NCBI GenBank assembly: GCA_903861125.1
Contig: CAIOTF010000041.1
Location: 1-64,000, forward strand
Direction: 5' to 3'
From: an uncultured Ignavibacteriota bacterium
GTDB lineage: Bacteria > Bacteroidota > Ignavibacteria > UBA10030 > UBA8401
Length of the DNA stretch: 64,000 bases
The position numbers and the translations under genes are program-made. Position 1 is the first letter of the stretch. Each line of letters starts with the position of its first letter. This document shows, in pieces, positions 61,691-64,000 of the stretch. The notes under the pieces are model-generated. The model made no database searches. It was not told the origin of the DNA and worked only from the letters and a program-made list of their open reading frames with translations.

Positions 61691-64000
61691 ATGAAAAAAT
61701 ATCTCATCGTTGTTGCATTGTCCGTTGTCATCGGGACCTCCTATTTCATTTTAACAAAAGAAGAGATACCGCAAAAAAAGAATCGGAAGGGACTGATCTC
61801 GTTCGATTGGTGGTACGATCAGCGCGCGTTGCCGGGGAACATGATACAGCCGGATGGTCTTGGAAAAGCATTCCAATACACGCAGCAGCGTATGTTGGCG
61901 TTCAAAAAAGCATCGAACGAAGAACCATGGCAGTCCATCGGCCCCGATAATATAGGCGGAAGGGTATTGTCCCTCGCGTTCGATCCGGACAGTTCCAACG
62001 TATTGTGGGCGGGAAGTGCCAGCGGCGGATTATGGCGTTCATCAACGGGGGGTGCCGGTGCAGACGCATGGGATTTTGTGAATACGGGATTCAACGTTCT
62101 CTCTGTAAGTACGATCGCGATCAATCCGTCAAATCCGAATGAGATGTATATCGGCACAGGAGAGATCAGCGGATATGAACTTGGTCTTGTCGGTACACCC
62201 GGCGCAAGAACAACGTACGGATTGGGGATTGTAAAAAGTAATGACAGAGGAAAAACGTGGAGCGCGACAGGATTGACTTGGCTCTTTTCACAGAATCGTT
62301 CCGTTCAAAAGATCGTCATCAATCCGAAAAATCCTAAAACAGTTTTCGCCGCTACTTCGGAGGGAACATACCGTTCATACAATTCAGGAACATCGTTCAT
62401 CCGCGTCGATTCAACATTGATGGCAATGGACATGGCGTTGAATCCCGTTGATACATCCATTGTCTATACTGCATGCGGCCAGCGGAACACCGCACCGAAT
62501 CCGGGATTGTACCAGTCAAAAGACGGTGGAACGACCTTTGTAAAACTGGTCGGAGGACTTCCCGCATCGAATTTTGGAAGAACTTCTCTCGCACTGTCTC
62601 CGTCCAACCCTGCCACTGTGTTTGCCGGCATCGCAGATGCGTCGACACATGGAACATTGGGATTGTACAGAACTACCAACAGCGGAACAACGTGGGAACT
62701 TATGACCACCACAAACTATATGAGTGGACAGGGGTGGTACAACAACGTTGCCGCAGTGCATCCGTCAAATCCCAACATTGTCATTACAGCCGGTCTTGAT
62801 GCATACAAATCTACTAACGGCGGCAGCACTCTCACACAAAAATCATATTGGTACAAAGGGAAAGAAGGGGTCATCACGCCGGGCGGCATTGAAGGAACCG
62901 ACAATACGTACGCGCATGCCGATCATCATGCGGTCGTTTTCGATCCGAAGAATGCAAACAGGATTTTCTTCGGGAACGACGGGGGCATCTTTGAATCGAC
63001 CGATGGGGGCGAAACATTTATCGGACGCAATGGCGGATTTGTTACCACGCAGTTTTACAACGGATTTGCAAACGCAGAGACCGATTCGCTTATTGCGCTG
63101 GGAGGACTGCAGGATAACGGCACCGTGAAATATCAAGGAGGCCCTTCATGGAACAAAGTGTACGGCGGAGACGGGGGCTGGTGCGCTGTCGATCCGAAGA
63201 ATCCGAACATACTCTATGAAGAATATGTGAATCTGGCGATTGCAAAAAGTACAAATGGCGGAACCAGTTGGACGAGCATCTTCTCGCCTGTTGCTTCCGA
63301 TACCGCAAATTTTATTGCGCCATTCGTTCTTTCTCCTTCAAACAGCCAGATCCTTTATGCGGGAGCTGAGAAAATTCACAAATCGACAAATGCTGGTTCA
63401 ACATGGACCGCAACAAATAACAATACGGCGCTGAATTCTGCGAGCGCTACATGCCTTGCCGTAAGCTATACAAGTTCGGACACGGTCATCGCCGGCACAG
63501 GACGGCGACAAAATCCGTTATTTGAGCTGTTTTATACTACAAATGGCGGCACCACGTGGTCAAAAACAACCTCGGTCACACCGAACCGGTATCCTACCGA
63601 TATTGCGTTCGATCCGTCTGACAGCAGAAATGCTTATGCAACTTTTTCAGGATACGGTTCTCCTCATGTGTATCAATCAACAGATGCAGGAAAAACATGG
63701 GTGAACATCTCGGCTAATCTGCCCGATCTGCCGGTGCAATCTGTCTGTGTCGATCCGGAGAATCCAACAGATCTTTATGTAGGAACAGATCTTGGCGTCT
63801 ATCGTTCCATCAACACCGGTGCAAGTTGGGATCCGTGGTTCGAAGGGATGCCGTTTGCAATGATCCTTGATGTTTCCATCTCCAATAAGGACCGGCGTCT
63901 GCGTGCGGCAACATTCGGCAACGGATTATATCAGCGCAAGCTCCGTCCAAAACAAATTCTCGGCGTGCAGTTGACGGACGCGCATGTTCCGTCGACACTT
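61691..64000 (+). CDS. Exported BNR/VPS10-like propeller protein (3' end beyond window)
   Basis: The frame is open from ATG 61691 to the last base (770 codons), so it is absent from the track, which lists only its shadows. A signal/anchor helix (YLIVVALSVVIGTSYFIL) is followed by a sialidase/VPS10-type propeller with many Asp-box blades: STDGGETF, STNGGTSW, STNAGSTW, TTNGGTTW, STDAGKTW and SINTGASW, alternating with (F/V)DP.NP.. strand starts such as AVDPKNPNILY. Early GPDNIGGRVLSLAFDP matches secreted proteins of this lineage that usually end in a T9SS sorting domain; that end is not visible. Probably surface-located; no catalytic residues identified. Confidence 0.9.
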   Translation, partial: MKKYLIVVALSVVIGTSYFILTKEEIPQKKNRKGLISFDWWYDQRALPGNMIQPDGLGKAFQYTQQRMLAFKKASNEEPWQSIGPDNIGGRVLSLAFDPDSSNVLWAGSASGGLWRSSTGGAGADAWDFVNTGFNVLSVSTIAINPSNPNEMYIGTGEISGYELGLVGTPGARTTYGLGIVKSNDRGKTWSATGLTWLFSQNRSVQKIVINPKNPKTVFAATSEGTYRSYNSGTSFIRVDSTLMAMDMALNPVDTSIVYTACGQRNTAPNPGLYQSKDGGTTFVKLVGGLPASNFGRTSLALSPSNPATVFAGIADASTHGTLGLYRTTNSGTTWELMTTTNYMSGQGWYNNVAAVHPSNPNIVITAGLDAYKSTNGGSTLTQKSYWYKGKEGVITPGGIEGTDNTYAHADHHAVVFDPKNANRIFFGNDGGIFESTDGGETFIGRNGGFVTTQFYNGFANAETDSLIALGGLQDNGTVKYQGGPSWNKVYGGDGGWCAVDPKNPNILYEEYVNLAIAKSTNGGTSWTSIFSPVASDTANFIAPFVLSPSNSQILYAGAEKIHKSTNAGSTWTATNNNTALNSASATCLAVSYTSSDTVIAGTGRRQNPLFELFYTTNGGTTWSKTTSVTPNRYPTDIAFDPSDSRNAYATFSGYGSPHVYQSTDAGKTWVNISANLPDLPVQSVCVDPENPTDLYVGTDLGVYRSINTGASWDPWFEGMPFAMILDVSISNKDRRLRAATFGNGLYQRKLRPKQILGVQLTDAHVPSTL

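Noticed and set aside
1-64000. tRNA, rRNA, CRISPR or insertion sequence
   Set aside because: By eye I found no cloverleaf, rRNA-like segment, regular repeat-spacer array or transposase-like ORF; a covariance-model scan would be needed to exclude small RNAs.

Overview
The window looks like chromosomal DNA from the Ignavibacteria/Chlorobiota side of the Bacteroidota. Three complete exported proteins end in the type IX secretion (T9SS) sorting domain in its Ignavibacteria-like form (QNYPNPFNP, later FNA..L/HASG.YFYRL, then K..LIK or K.NLLK). Lamin-tail-domain proteins, PepSY-like proteins, porin O/P and many exported lipoproteins fit the same lineage. I saw no rRNA, tRNA, insertion sequence, integrase or CRISPR array. 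Species cannot be fixed from the sequence alone.

Layout. 0-6.6 kb: a membrane-spanning LamG/Kelch protein with a cytoplasmic winged-helix tail, then a lipoprotein and an exported protein of unknown function, closed by a strong terminator. 7.3-12.7 kb: signalling genes (a c-heme-type hybrid kinase with two receivers, a single-domain receiver, and a convergent receiver-kinase). 12.9-28.7 kb: what I read as a phosphorus-related region. It holds a YncE-propeller/phosphoesterase, a minus-strand operon of tethered PhnD-like binding protein, histidine kinase and sigma54 response regulator, and divergent from it a plus-strand series: CYTH-like protein, CYTH triphosphatase, SLC13 permease, DUF47/PhoU-like protein, PiT-family permease, porin O/P, LTD lipoprotein, SdiA-regulated/phytase-like propeller, LTD-T9SS protein and a 36-residue membrane peptide missing from the ORF track. 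29-30.5 kb: a B12-binding radical SAM protein. 30.6-37 kb: an RND efflux operon with its TetR regulator and a palindromic operator candidate. 37.2-42.3 kb: a flippase-like membrane protein, an LTA-synthase-like sulfatase fused to TPRs, and an APC permease. 42.5-47.6 kb: a 56-codon ORF coupled to a large multi-PAS hybrid kinase, then a TIGR01777 epimerase. 47.7-58.7 kb: secreted T9SS proteins flanking a lipoprotein, sigma54 activator, Ser/Thr kinase-PEGA and DUF5683-like group. 58.8-64 kb: small exported proteins, a DUF347 four-repeat membrane protein, a MerR/B12 regulator carrying the CarH photoreceptor motif, and a BNR/VPS10-like secreted protein that runs off the window.

The best candidates for something new are the transporter-less PhnD-kinase-NtrC sensor facing the transport genes, with a sigma54-like promoter between them; the CarH-type regulator in a non-carotenoid setting; the sigma54 activator-Ser/Thr kinase cluster; and two short ORFs overlapping their neighbours by ATGA. 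All functions are inferred by reading motifs; no database search was run.
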